A DNA stretch of 64,000 nt from Tritrichomonas musculus (Eukaryota; Parabasalia; Tritrichomonadida; Tritrichomonadidae). Below the pieces are notes generated by a model. It searched no databases and had not been told where the DNA came from. It saw only the letters and a list, made by a program, of their open reading frames with translations. The stretch spans positions 6,324,001-6,388,000 of the forward strand of contig JAPFFF010000001.1 of NCBI GenBank assembly GCA_039105265.1, read 5' to 3'. Position numbers and translations under genes: made by a program. Below, one piece after another: positions 21,364 through 29,501 of the stretch. Within the stretch, counting starts at the first letter, position 1. Each line of letters begins with the position of its first letter.

Positions 21364-22098
21364 GATTTTAAGTGATATACCATATTTAATGAATGTTGAA
21401 TATATATCATTGTAAGCATACTTCATGTCTTCAGTTTTGCCATCTTTAGTGATTAATATTTTTGCAACTTTGATGAATTTTGAGGAAGAAGCAGAGCAAC
21501 CACATCCAACATCTGAATCATCAATAACTAACTCAACTTTATCACATTCAGTTAACAATTTAATCATATCCATTAATAGTTTACTATTGCATACAAGATA
21601 TGAATTAATTTTCAATGGATTAAGCTCATACATCTGAACAATCATTTCGAGGAATTTATTCTTCTTCTCTAACGAATCAAGTTCAAGACTTAAATCTATG
21701 AGTCCTTGAGATCTTTGATCCAGCGAAGCTTCCTGAGCTAAACGGAATGGTTTGTTTATTGGAGGTTGAGATGGAGATTGAGATTCTTCCTGTGTCATCA
21801 TCGGAGGGACAAAGTCCTTGGAACGAAGTTCCGTATACATAGTTTGACCAACATTTGGAGACTCCGTTGGTTGGCTCGCTTTGGTAAAATTTACGTTTTG
21901 ATTTAAGGAATCTTTAGATTCCGGAGTTCTACTCCACGGTTGAACATTCGGGTAAAGTGGAATTGATTGAGCTCTTGATGGACATCGTTGAGGAGGCTTG
22001 ATGTTTATATTAACGTTTGTATTTTGCTCTTGCTTAATTGTATTATTAGTATCTGTCTCTGATGACAGAATTCTAGCTTGCCTTAATGTGTTTGCCAT
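21355..22098 (-). CDS. Unknown 247-aa Polinton protein
   Basis: Not recognised. Residues 1-130 are Pro/Gln/Ser/Asn-rich and probably disordered. Residues 130-175 form a helical, Leu-rich segment (LSLELDSLEKKNKFLEM). The C-terminal 75 residues look folded and contain a GCGCSASSSK stretch. It is convergent with the fibre gene, and its stop lies in the 24-bp repeat shared with that gene. The start follows GATTTTTAATTAAAAGAA. A scaffold or capsid-associated role is possible but not supported by any motif. Confidence 0.6.
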   Translation of the reverse strand: MANTLRQARILSSETDTNNTIKQEQNTNVNINIKPPQRCPSRAQSIPLYPNVQPWSRTPESKDSLNQNVNFTKASQPTESPNVGQTMYTELRSKDFVPPMMTQEESQSPSQPPINKPFRLAQEASLDQRSQGLIDLSLELDSLEKKNKFLEMIVQMYELNPLKINSYLVCNSKLLMDMIKLLTECDKVELVIDDSDVGCGCSASSSKFIKVAKILITKDGKTEDMKYAYNDIYSTFIKYGISLKIVT

Positions 22099-22144
22099 TT
22101 CTTTTAATTAAAAATCATCATTAATGGGTTTTTATAATTAGCAA

Positions 22145-22384
22145 ATGGCTTTTGGCAGTTGGTTCAAGAAGTTAGGCCAGAAGATTAAGAAAGGATTTAA
22201 AGACTTCGCTGATGGATTCAAACATGGATGGAATAAAACTAAATCAGTCCTAGAGAAAGTACCAGTAATCGGAAATGTGGCTAAAGTTATTCCCAAATTC
22301 AATAACAAAAATAATCCTGTATCTAAACATTTTGGTGGTGATGGATACGTTAAATTTGATGATAATGGTAATGTACTTAGTTAG
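22145..22384 (+). CDS. Polinton short amphipathic protein B
   Basis: 79 aa, a paralogue of the protein at 15065. It starts MAFGSWFKKLGQKIKKGF and continues with a second cationic helix (GFKHGWNKTKSVLEKV), then VIGNVAKVIPKF. It ends with a Gly/Asp-rich tail. Its start context (TTAGCAAATGGC) matches that of the first copy. A membrane-active capsid accessory protein is inferred from the amphipathic helices. Its last bases overlap the 3' end of the convergent 94-aa gene by 4 bp. Confidence 0.65.
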   Translation: MAFGSWFKKLGQKIKKGFKDFADGFKHGWNKTKSVLEKVPVIGNVAKVIPKFNNKNNPVSKHFGGDGYVKFDDNGNVLS

Positions 22385-22665
22385 TAAAGATGTTTGACAG
22401 CTCTATTCAATAATTGACGTACTTTCATACAGTGATCATATTTTTGTTGAATTCGTGCCCTTTGGGCTAGACGCTTTACGTCCTGACGTTGAAGTTTAGC
22501 TTTATCAGTTAAGGGCTCAGGTTTACTTAATACTTTACGATAGTATTGAAGTCTTGAACTAATGGCTTTCAATGTTGGTGTAGCAAATGTTTTTCGTTCA
22601 TGTCTTTTCTTCAAGGGCGGTAAACTATTGCTGTGGTTCTCTGAACCGGGGACGGAGTTCTTCAT
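22381..22665 (-). CDS. Unknown small basic protein (94 aa)
   Basis: Very basic: about a quarter of the residues are Lys or Arg, with a KKRHERK cluster and a helical middle (KLQRQDVKRLAQRARIQQKY). No known domain is seen. A DNA-binding or DNA-condensing protein of the element is plausible. The upstream region carries TTTATCACTAACGAA immediately before the ATG, the same motif as three other minus-strand genes of this element, which supports the start. Confidence 0.55.
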   Translation of the reverse strand: MKNSVPGSENHSNSLPPLKKRHERKTFATPTLKAISSRLQYYRKVLSKPEPLTDKAKLQRQDVKRLAQRARIQQKYDHCMKVRQLLNRAVKHLY

Positions 22666-22670
22666 TAAAT

Positions 22671-22685
22671 TTCGTTAGTGATAAA
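22671..22685 (-). promoter_or_regulatory. TTTATCACTAACGAA upstream motif
   Basis: The motif lies five bases before the ATG of the 94-aa gene. It shares TTTATCAC-Y-AACGAA with motifs at 24521, 28328 and 28891. The TCAC core resembles the trichomonad initiator (TCA-pyrimidine), which lies very close to start codons. Confidence 0.6.
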
Positions 22686-22703
22686 CATATATTTTTATCA
22701 TAA

Positions 22704-24221
22704 ATGATCTCCCTTTATTTTTGCATGAATTTAAACATGGAGGGAGTAAATGAGGAGGCTTCGCCGGACGGAACGTCTGAGAACAATTATGATGGATTAT
22801 ATGAAAACGCTATGAGTGACTTAATATCAAAAATATATACAAGGAAGAATAGACTAACATTAAAGCAAGCATGTGCGTTGAAATCAATGAGAGATTTAAT
22901 TGAAGAAGATCAGAAAGACATTTATGATTATTACATTGAAGAATACAATAAACGCTTCAACGTCAACGTATCAGATGGAGGAAGGCGTAAATACAATACA
23001 TTTTCGAATAGACTTAATGACTTAATAGCTGCTAATCCTAATGATTTGTATTCATTTGATGACTTCAAAGAGATCACCAAAGATTGGAATAAAGGTAAAA
23101 ATAAATCGATTGAACGTTGGTATGATGAATATAATGATAGATTATTAAAGATACCCGGTAAACCAATCAGATATGAAGAAACACCATTAACTGGATTAAT
23201 TGGATATAAGGGTAAGGATAAAGTTAATGCAATTAAGTTAAATCTCTATCCAACTGGAGGCGGCCGTTGGCCAGACGAAGTCCTGAATTCAGCTGAATAC
23301 ACTCGTCAATACTTTCCATTGAAGTCGAATAAGAAGAAGTATCAATTACATAAAGTTGCGAGTAGAGATACATGGATGATTGATTTAATGATTTGCAGTA
23401 AATTAACGTACTTAGTAATGATTAACGTTAATACTAAATATTTATGTGTTGAATTAACGAATATTGAATTGGGAAGCACTGGTACTGTCAGTAGAACTGG
23501 TAAATCAACGTTGTACTACTTGAGAGCATTAAAGAAGATCATTGATAGAGGCATTAAGGTTAGATATTTGTGTGGAGATGGTGAAGGTGCATTTACGTCA
23601 AAGGTCGTGAAGAAGAAAAAGAGCAAGGACGAAAATGGAGAGGAAGAGAATGATACAGCGAAAGACTTTTATGACAAACATGGAATTCAGTTCATTAGTG
23701 TACCGAGACAAATGAAAGGAGTTTATCCAGAATTTATGAAGAAAGAACAACGAGCTGCATCAAAAACTCAACCTTTACACAGTAGTTTAGGAATCATTGA
23801 TAGAGTCATTAGAACCATTAGAGATATGGCATATGTGATGAAAGTTGGTGTAATTACACCGATCGTAATGAATGAAATCGTTAATCAATACAATAATGCA
23901 CCGCATAAAGGATTAAGCAAATGGGCAGGATTTAGTGTATCACCTAAAATGGTTAATGATGATCCTGATTTGGAAGAGTATATTGTTAGGAAAATATGTC
24001 AAGCTAATTGGGAAATAATGAATGGTTCTGGATTTAGAATTAATGATGGCGTTGAGGTTAAAGTTTATAACGACGTTGATAAAATGATGAAACGAAGAAC
24101 TATTATACAACCCGGTAATCATAAAGTTAATGGATTCAAGAATGGTTTGTATGAAATTGTTAACGAAAATGGACAAAAACAAATGATGCCTCGTTATCGA
24201 TTAGCATTTATGTATGAGTAA
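22704..24221 (+). CDS. Polinton 1 integrase (retrovirus-type)
   Basis: 505 aa. The catalytic core is recognised by acidic positions in WMIDLM (near residue 226), CGDGEGAF (near 295) and SSLGIIDRVIRTIRDMAY (near 360). These are followed by VNQYNNAPHKGLSKWAG, the block typical of Maverick integrases. The C-terminal part (RRTIIQPGNHKVNGF, then MPRYRL) is shared with the second integrase at 59233-60621. The N-terminal 150 residues are helical and probably bind DNA. The enzyme would insert the element. The ATG at 22704 follows TATTTTTATCATAA; a start at MEGVNEE a few codons on is possible. It is divergent from the 94-aa gene with only 38 bases between. Confidence 0.92.
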   Translation: MISLYFCMNLNMEGVNEEASPDGTSENNYDGLYENAMSDLISKIYTRKNRLTLKQACALKSMRDLIEEDQKDIYDYYIEEYNKRFNVNVSDGGRRKYNTFSNRLNDLIAANPNDLYSFDDFKEITKDWNKGKNKSIERWYDEYNDRLLKIPGKPIRYEETPLTGLIGYKGKDKVNAIKLNLYPTGGGRWPDEVLNSAEYTRQYFPLKSNKKKYQLHKVASRDTWMIDLMICSKLTYLVMINVNTKYLCVELTNIELGSTGTVSRTGKSTLYYLRALKKIIDRGIKVRYLCGDGEGAFTSKVVKKKKSKDENGEEENDTAKDFYDKHGIQFISVPRQMKGVYPEFMKKEQRAASKTQPLHSSLGIIDRVIRTIRDMAYVMKVGVITPIVMNEIVNQYNNAPHKGLSKWAGFSVSPKMVNDDPDLEEYIVRKICQANWEIMNGSGFRINDGVEVKVYNDVDKMMKRRTIIQPGNHKVNGFKNGLYEIVNENGQKQMMPRYRLAFMYE

Positions 24222-24222
24222 T

Positions 24223-24513
24223 TTAATGAATAATAACATCACCATCTTCTGTAACTTCAATATTATCATTATCATCATCACTTGGTTCAAGATATCTTGG
24301 AATATATGGATCTTCAATTAGTTCAATTATTTCATCAGTATTATACAAATCATGTTTCAAATCATAACATATTGCATCAAATATATCAATATCTTTTTGC
24401 ATTTTATCACGAAGTTTATCATCATTACATTTATTCATTTTGTTCTCAATATCTTTTATATCTGATTTGAAGCATCGTATTAATCTATTTATTGTTTGTT
24501 GATTAACACTCAT
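24223..24513 (-). CDS. Unknown acidic 96-aa Polinton protein
   Basis: The N-terminal 50 residues look like a helix or coiled coil (DIKDIENKMNKCNDDKLRD). The C-terminal third is acidic (EPSDDDNDNIEVTEDGD). No family is recognised. It is convergent with the integrase, with stops almost touching. TTTATCACCAACGAA lies 8-22 bases before its ATG, supporting transcription. Confidence 0.5.
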   Translation of the reverse strand: MSVNQQTINRLIRCFKSDIKDIENKMNKCNDDKLRDKMQKDIDIFDAICYDLKHDLYNTDEIIELIEDPYIPRYLEPSDDDNDNIEVTEDGDVIIH

Positions 24514-24520
24514 TTTTGTT

Positions 24521-24535
24521 TTCGTTGGTGATAAA
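24521..24535 (-). promoter_or_regulatory. TTTATCACCAACGAA upstream motif
   Basis: Precedes the 96-aa gene. The sequence is identical to the motifs before the polymerase gene and the 66-aa gene. Confidence 0.62.
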
Positions 24536-24565
24536 CATAAATGTTATAACAAAAATAGGATTAAT

Positions 24566-27500
24566 TTATTTGAAGTATTCATCACGATTGCCTTCATCAT
24601 ATGTAGTTTTGATTGTACGTTGAAATTGTTTGACAGTAGAGACAGTCATATTTTTGTTCATTGAGAAGCATGGTTGTCCTTGAGTAAGATCGAATGTTTG
24701 TGATTTACCATCAAAGATAGATTGATATAAAGACATTACGTCGCCATCAGCGGCATGTTTAATTGAATTCTGAGTTAATCCTTTACCACGAATCACATAA
24801 TCGATTTCATTTGATGAGTCAGTAATTTTGTGTACATACATCTTCTTCATGAGGAAGTAAGCTTCAACAGAGTAAGGCATTTCATTATGGTTATTAATTG
24901 ATGGAAAGTCACAATGGAAGTTACCTAAGTTAGTTCCAATGAGTTCACGATTGTATTTTTCACGAAATCCATTTTGAAGAATCTCTAAATCAGGACACTC
25001 GATCATAAATGAATCAGTATCTTGATAGTATATGTGACAACCGAGATCATATGCGAGACACATTACTTCATTCATTATACGTTTGGACATTGAAAGAACT
25101 TGAATACCCAGTAATGAAAAGTTGAAGTGTTTGTCAATTGGTTTTAATGTTCGTACTGCTTGAATGTTTGAATTAGCGATTTGCATAACATCAGTAATTT
25201 TGTAGTAATTCTTGAACCAATATTTCTCTAACTTAAGAGGATCATCAAAGTATTTGTAATCTTTTTCAACTGGACGCTCAATCGTTTTGCCATAACATGA
25301 ATTCATGATTAATTTGTACAATTGTTGAAGAGGATTGTGTTGCTTCTTGTATTCCAAACGTTTATTGAATATCTTACGAATTTCATCTTGAATGCGGTAA
25401 TCTCTATCACCAGGCCAATAATAACCACGGATTAATTCAAACTCTATCTTCTGGAATTCAATGAGATCTTCTAATGTAATATTATCAACGACCATAGTAA
25501 CGGTTTCATTTGGTGCTAAGTTATCGTCATTACAATTGAGTCCATTCACTTTACGAACAATTAATGGAAATGGATAATGTTTATTAACTTTAGTGATCTT
25601 GATTTCAACAATGTATGCACCTTGTTTGGAGAGGAATTCAAGATTCAATTGGTTGGGCTTAATGACTTCAGGTCTACCTTCAACAGTATATAATCTTGCC
25701 ATTGCGGATGGATATAATGATACAGCATCGAAATCACTTAATGGTTTAGTTGTATGCCATTTCTTATTGTAAGCAGTCATGCATCTTCCACCGTATACAG
25801 CATGTGAACAGAATTTACGAACATGTCCGCCAATCTTGTAAAGGTTTTTGTTAGGATAATAGACTCGTTGATTGAAGACTTCATTAGCGAGAGATGAAAT
25901 GGAAACATATTTGAATGGATCAATGTTGAAGTCTTTGATGAAACCTTGACGAAATGCATTAAAGCCAAGTCTTAAAATGTTTACATCTTGTTGACAATAG
26001 AATGAAGCATATTTCCACATATCAAAATGATTTGCATCAATGCGACAGTTAGGTATCTTATCAATGTTTGTGTTGAAGAGTTTGTAATCAGCGTCAGTCC
26101 ATTGTTTGTCTTCATTTAATCCAGCTTCATTAATGACACCCTTGTTTGAGGATAATCGTTCAAGTGTGTAATACTTGTATGGAAAGATTTCTTTTTGGAT
26201 GTTTGGTATGTCAAACATTTGTGGTAATTGTGAAAGCTTGCATGAAAGAATCGGTAATGAATCCTTGAAATGAAGAATCTTCTTGTTGTATCTAATGTCA
26301 GCCTTCATTGTTTTTGTGCCTTTAATGATTGAACTAGTGATTCCAAATTGTGCAAGCATTCTAATGTCATACGCTAAGTTATGGAAATAGATGACTGCAT
26401 TATCTGGTAAGAAGTTGAGTAATTGAACGTTACAATTTTCACCATGGAATTCTTTATTAACTTTACCGTTTTGAGATTGAAGAACACACATGAATGGTTT
26501 ATGAATGTCACCTGATACTTCAGCTTCGAAGTCAGCATACCAATATGTAGGATCTTTACGGGATAATGAAGTGGATGATTTCTTTTTATGATTTTCAGGT
26601 TTAATGAGTTGAGTACATGTTTTAGGATTGTATTCTAAATCGATGTTTGAAATATCTGAATCAATTTCATTATAGAATACTGTGTTAAGAATTCTGCATT
26701 GACCATAAGTGATTGGAGTGAATATATTTTGTTTGAATAATTCACGAACTAAATTTGAGGATGAAATGAAATAACGAGCTGGACGCCATTTACCATCTTT
26801 TAATTCTTTATCTAATGTACCAGCTTTAGCGTTTCCTAAATGTTTAATGTAATATGTGCTGAATGGAGTTTTCTCTTCAATGAAGTAATGATTTTCATAA
26901 ACGTTGAATGTATGAGTACGATTTGGTTTTGCATTTTCGTCACCCATGAATGATTTACGTTTACCAGCTTTATATGATTGAACAGTTGCTTTCTTTCGTT
27001 TAGCGTCTTCATTAATGTATGTCAAATGAATCTTAATATGAAATTCTTCACAAATGGAATTGATTGATGACTGAGATAAATATCTGTTATTAATTCTTAA
27101 TCTCATGAGATTCAAATCGTTTTCACTATAGCATCCAGTTTGTTTAAGTGCATAAATGAAACAGCAATCGTTTAATTCATCACGTTGTTTACCATCTTCA
27201 TTAACGAGTTTATCGAATATCTGTAATCGTTGCAAGTATTTAATGATTTGTTTATTGATATTGTGTTTGACTAAGTAATGAAAGAATGAACCACCTACAT
27301 CATTGTGACCATCAACATCAATCAATTTAGTAAATTGTAATGCAGAAAAGAATGACCAATCAGGTAACTCTTCACCACCGTTTTCATAAAAGTATTCAGG
27401 AGGTTTTTTATCCATATCGAATATGAAACTTTGTTCATTAAACTTATTCATTAATTTGTTGTAATTTTCCGACTTGAATGGAAAACTTCGCCATTGACCA

Positions 27501-28321
27501 TTAACGTTATATCGAATCATGTATTTACTGGTAATCGGTAATGAATCAATATGTTCAGCAAAGAATTGTTTGAGTAATGGAAACATTAATTCTCTTCCTA
27601 ATTGATTAAGTTGTTCAAAATTAATGGTCCAATCTGTTGGTGAAGTTTCGAGTTGCTCCATGATATCATTAACGATTTGTTGTTGTTCATCTTTATGTTT
27701 TGCATTGAATTCTTTCCATTGCTTGAAGGATTTAATGGTCATTGCATTAAGTTCTTTAGGTGTAAATAATTCATCAATTGGTTCGTCATCGTTGTTGGAT
27801 GGTCTTGAATGAAATTGAGTGAAGTCATTTTGATGTTGCATTAATTGTGAAAGGAATTGTTGATCACGTTTATGTAAATCACGATTGAACTTCAATTGTG
27901 ATTGTTGACGATTGAAATCATGAACAATGTCCTTATTTTTACGTAAACGTTTGAGCTTGTTGAAGAATGATGTGTCAGAATCAATGTATTTCTTTGGTTG
28001 TTTTGGATGTTTGGGCGCATGAGGTATATGTAATTGTTTGATTAAGGGTTGAGGTTGAATGTTCATTAACGATTCCCAGTGAGCGTCCGCAGATTTGACA
28101 CCTTTGATGAAATAGTAGATTGCATTGAAGTCTTCATAGTCACCATCATAATTGTATTTATCTAATAGTTCATCAGCAATTTCATCATTTAAATCATTTC
28201 TTAATTGATTTTCATTATTGTCGTAAGCTGATAGAATTTCATTTAAGTCATCATTAGAGTCGGTAATTAAATTATACAATTCAACTATTTTATCTAATGG
28301 CGCATTATATATTGTTTTCAT
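24566..28321 (-). CDS. Polinton 1 protein-primed family B DNA polymerase
   Basis: 1251 aa, intact. It has an exonuclease domain with ExoI (YWYADFEAE, near residue 594) and ExoII (YFHNLAYDIRML, near 649). Polymerase motifs follow: A (DFDAVSLYPSAM, near 866), B (KLIMNSCYGKT, near 1007) and C (YYQDTDSF, near 1102). Size and motif order fit the polymerases of Mavericks, which are known to use protein priming. The N-terminal 500 residues are poorly conserved and probably hold element-specific functions. It would replicate the element. The start is fixed by TTTATCACCAACGAA six bases upstream of the ATG. Confidence 0.96.
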   Translation of the reverse strand: MKTIYNAPLDKIVELYNLITDSNDDLNEILSAYDNNENQLRNDLNDEIADELLDKYNYDGDYEDFNAIYYFIKGVKSADAHWESLMNIQPQPLIKQLHIPHAPKHPKQPKKYIDSDTSFFNKLKRLRKNKDIVHDFNRQQSQLKFNRDLHKRDQQFLSQLMQHQNDFTQFHSRPSNNDDEPIDELFTPKELNAMTIKSFKQWKEFNAKHKDEQQQIVNDIMEQLETSPTDWTINFEQLNQLGRELMFPLLKQFFAEHIDSLPITSKYMIRYNVNGQWRSFPFKSENYNKLMNKFNEQSFIFDMDKKPPEYFYENGGEELPDWSFFSALQFTKLIDVDGHNDVGGSFFHYLVKHNINKQIIKYLQRLQIFDKLVNEDGKQRDELNDCCFIYALKQTGCYSENDLNLMRLRINNRYLSQSSINSICEEFHIKIHLTYINEDAKRKKATVQSYKAGKRKSFMGDENAKPNRTHTFNVYENHYFIEEKTPFSTYYIKHLGNAKAGTLDKELKDGKWRPARYFISSSNLVRELFKQNIFTPITYGQCRILNTVFYNEIDSDISNIDLEYNPKTCTQLIKPENHKKKSSTSLSRKDPTYWYADFEAEVSGDIHKPFMCVLQSQNGKVNKEFHGENCNVQLLNFLPDNAVIYFHNLAYDIRMLAQFGITSSIIKGTKTMKADIRYNKKILHFKDSLPILSCKLSQLPQMFDIPNIQKEIFPYKYYTLERLSSNKGVINEAGLNEDKQWTDADYKLFNTNIDKIPNCRIDANHFDMWKYASFYCQQDVNILRLGFNAFRQGFIKDFNIDPFKYVSISSLANEVFNQRVYYPNKNLYKIGGHVRKFCSHAVYGGRCMTAYNKKWHTTKPLSDFDAVSLYPSAMARLYTVEGRPEVIKPNQLNLEFLSKQGAYIVEIKITKVNKHYPFPLIVRKVNGLNCNDDNLAPNETVTMVVDNITLEDLIEFQKIEFELIRGYYWPGDRDYRIQDEIRKIFNKRLEYKKQHNPLQQLYKLIMNSCYGKTIERPVEKDYKYFDDPLKLEKYWFKNYYKITDVMQIANSNIQAVRTLKPIDKHFNFSLLGIQVLSMSKRIMNEVMCLAYDLGCHIYYQDTDSFMIECPDLEILQNGFREKYNRELIGTNLGNFHCDFPSINNHNEMPYSVEAYFLMKKMYVHKITDSSNEIDYVIRGKGLTQNSIKHAADGDVMSLYQSIFDGKSQTFDLTQGQPCFSMNKNMTVSTVKQFQRTIKTTYDEGNRDEYFK

Positions 28322-28327
28322 TTATTT

Positions 28328-28342
28328 TTCGTTGGTGATAAA
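28328..28342 (-). promoter_or_regulatory. TTTATCACCAACGAA upstream motif of the polymerase gene
   Basis: Same 15-base motif as at 24521 and 28891, placed just before the polymerase ATG. Confidence 0.65.
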
Positions 28343-28344
28343 AA

Positions 28345-28680
28345 TTATTATAGATAAAAATATATTAACATTAAATAAATTTCGTCATAAAAATTTTACA
28401 TAAATGACATGTTAAATGAAATGAATAAATGGATGTAATAAATTAAAATAACGAACTTTCCATTTTTGTGTGAGTATTGAATTATAAAATTTTATGAGAT
28501 TGAATGGGTATTCAATAATGGAGATGCCAAAATTTTTGGATTAAATGCATTCAAATTTACGGCTCACGTGATTTTACATTCAATATTACGGCTCACGTGA
28601 TTTACGGACGAATGATAACGAGAATAATTGAGAACCATTCAATATTACGGCTCACTTGATTTATGAATGAAAAATAACGA
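28345..28680. other. Intergenic region, no gene
   Basis: AT-rich spacer between the polymerase gene and the last small gene. Its only structure is the threefold GCTCACGTGA repeat described separately. Confidence 0.6.
28557..28662. repeat. Three copies of TTACGGCTCACGTGATTT
   Basis: 18-bp copies at 28557-28574, 28586-28603 and 28645-28662. The first two contain the palindrome CACGTG; the third has CACTTG. The last two are preceded by ATTCAATA. They may be protein-binding sites for replication or transcription near the element end (inference). Confidence 0.75.
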
Positions 28681-28686
28681 ATTCAA

Positions 28687-28887
28687 TTAAAACATATACA
28701 TTGATAGTTCAGTCTTTAGTGATTTCATTAATGCGCGAGTCTTTTTGATTTCATTAGTCCAGTATAAACGCTTTCTCATTGAATGACATTCATTGAAATT
28801 ATATATATATTCACACATTTGATTTTGACATTTAACGATTTCATTAAATAAAACATTTATTCTTTCAATAACGTTCTCAAATGACAT
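28687..28887 (-). CDS. Unknown 66-aa Polinton protein
   Basis: A small helical protein (MSFENVIERINVLFNEIVKC start, three Cys, KSLKTELSMYMF end). The frame stays open further upstream to 28968, but the ATG at 28887 is preceded directly by TTTATCACCAACGAA, so I choose this start. No family is recognised. It is the last gene before the inferred right end of the element. Confidence 0.5.
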   Translation of the reverse strand: MSFENVIERINVLFNEIVKCQNQMCEYIYNFNECHSMRKRLYWTNEIKKTRALMKSLKTELSMYMF

Positions 28888-28890
28888 TTT

Positions 28891-28905
28891 TTCGTTGGTG
28901 ATAAA
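28891..28905 (-). promoter_or_regulatory. TTTATCACCAACGAA upstream motif
   Basis: Lies three bases before the ATG at 28887. It decides the start of the 66-aa gene. Confidence 0.6.
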
Positions 28906-28998
28906 ATAAATTCTAACACTAATTCTTTCATTAATTCCAAAATTAAAACTAACATTCAAATCATGCATAAATTATTCATTCGTTTTGTCATTTCTCAA

Positions 28999-29040
28999 AG
29001 TTACTAGTGAAAAGGGCTTTAGACCTTTTGGCTAGTAACT
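28999..29040. other. Hairpin at the inferred right end of Polinton 1
   Basis: Arms AGTTACTAG (28999-29007) and CTAGTAACT (29032-29040), with an inner AAAAGG/CCTTTT pairing and a short loop. The following bases (TATATACTACTA) continue a near match to the 17-bp satellite outside the palindrome, in inverted orientation. The host-type AT-rich spacer begins after it. Placement of the element end here is inference. Confidence 0.6.
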
Positions 29041-29059
29041 ATATACTACTAAAATTGAG

Positions 29060-29500
29060 ATTTTCATTCTCTTTTCTTTAATTAACGATGCTAGCATTGT
29101 TCATAATATTTATCATTTTGGATAAGGGACTCTTTATATTGGATTTGTGATCATGAATCATGAAATTTGAAGCCTATTTTCTAATAAAAGGGGAAGATAA
29201 CAATATTGGAAATATAAATTATGGTAATATAACAATTCATTTTTTATAATATAACATTATTAACATATAAATAATTTATAAAAAAAGAAATATAGTATTT
29301 TTTCTATTTATTTATTGATATATCAATACGATAATAACCTTTTGACTTACCAATCCAATCAGAAAAATTGAATAAAGAGAATTAAATTTTTAACTTTTTG
29401 AAAATATTTTAATAATAAAATATTAAGAAAAAGTTGAGGTTATTTTAAAATCAACTTTTTCTTAATATAATCCATTTATTATTTTTCTTTACTACTTTTA
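29060..29500. other. AT-rich intergenic region, no gene
   Basis: Upstream of the E3/PARP gene. Contains short imperfect inverted words (AAAGTTGAGGTTATTTTAAA next to TCAACTTTTTCTTAATA) but nothing gene-like. Confidence 0.6.
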
Positions 29501-29501
29501 A

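Larger units (their letters stand above)
15000..29040. mobile_element. Polinton (Maverick) 1, fairly young, defective
   Basis: A 14-kb block with Polinton hallmarks: family B DNA polymerase, retrovirus-type integrase, double-jelly-roll-like capsid, minor capsid, fibre-like protein and short amphipathic proteins. Most frames are open, which suggests recent activity; the capsid gene is broken by about two breaks. I see no FtsK-type packaging ATPase and no adenain-type protease here, so the copy seems incomplete or unusually organised. The right end is placed at a hairpin (28999-29040). The left end is not resolved and could lie anywhere between the satellites and 15.06 kb. Polinton membership is established family knowledge; the boundaries are inference. 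Confidence 0.88.
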
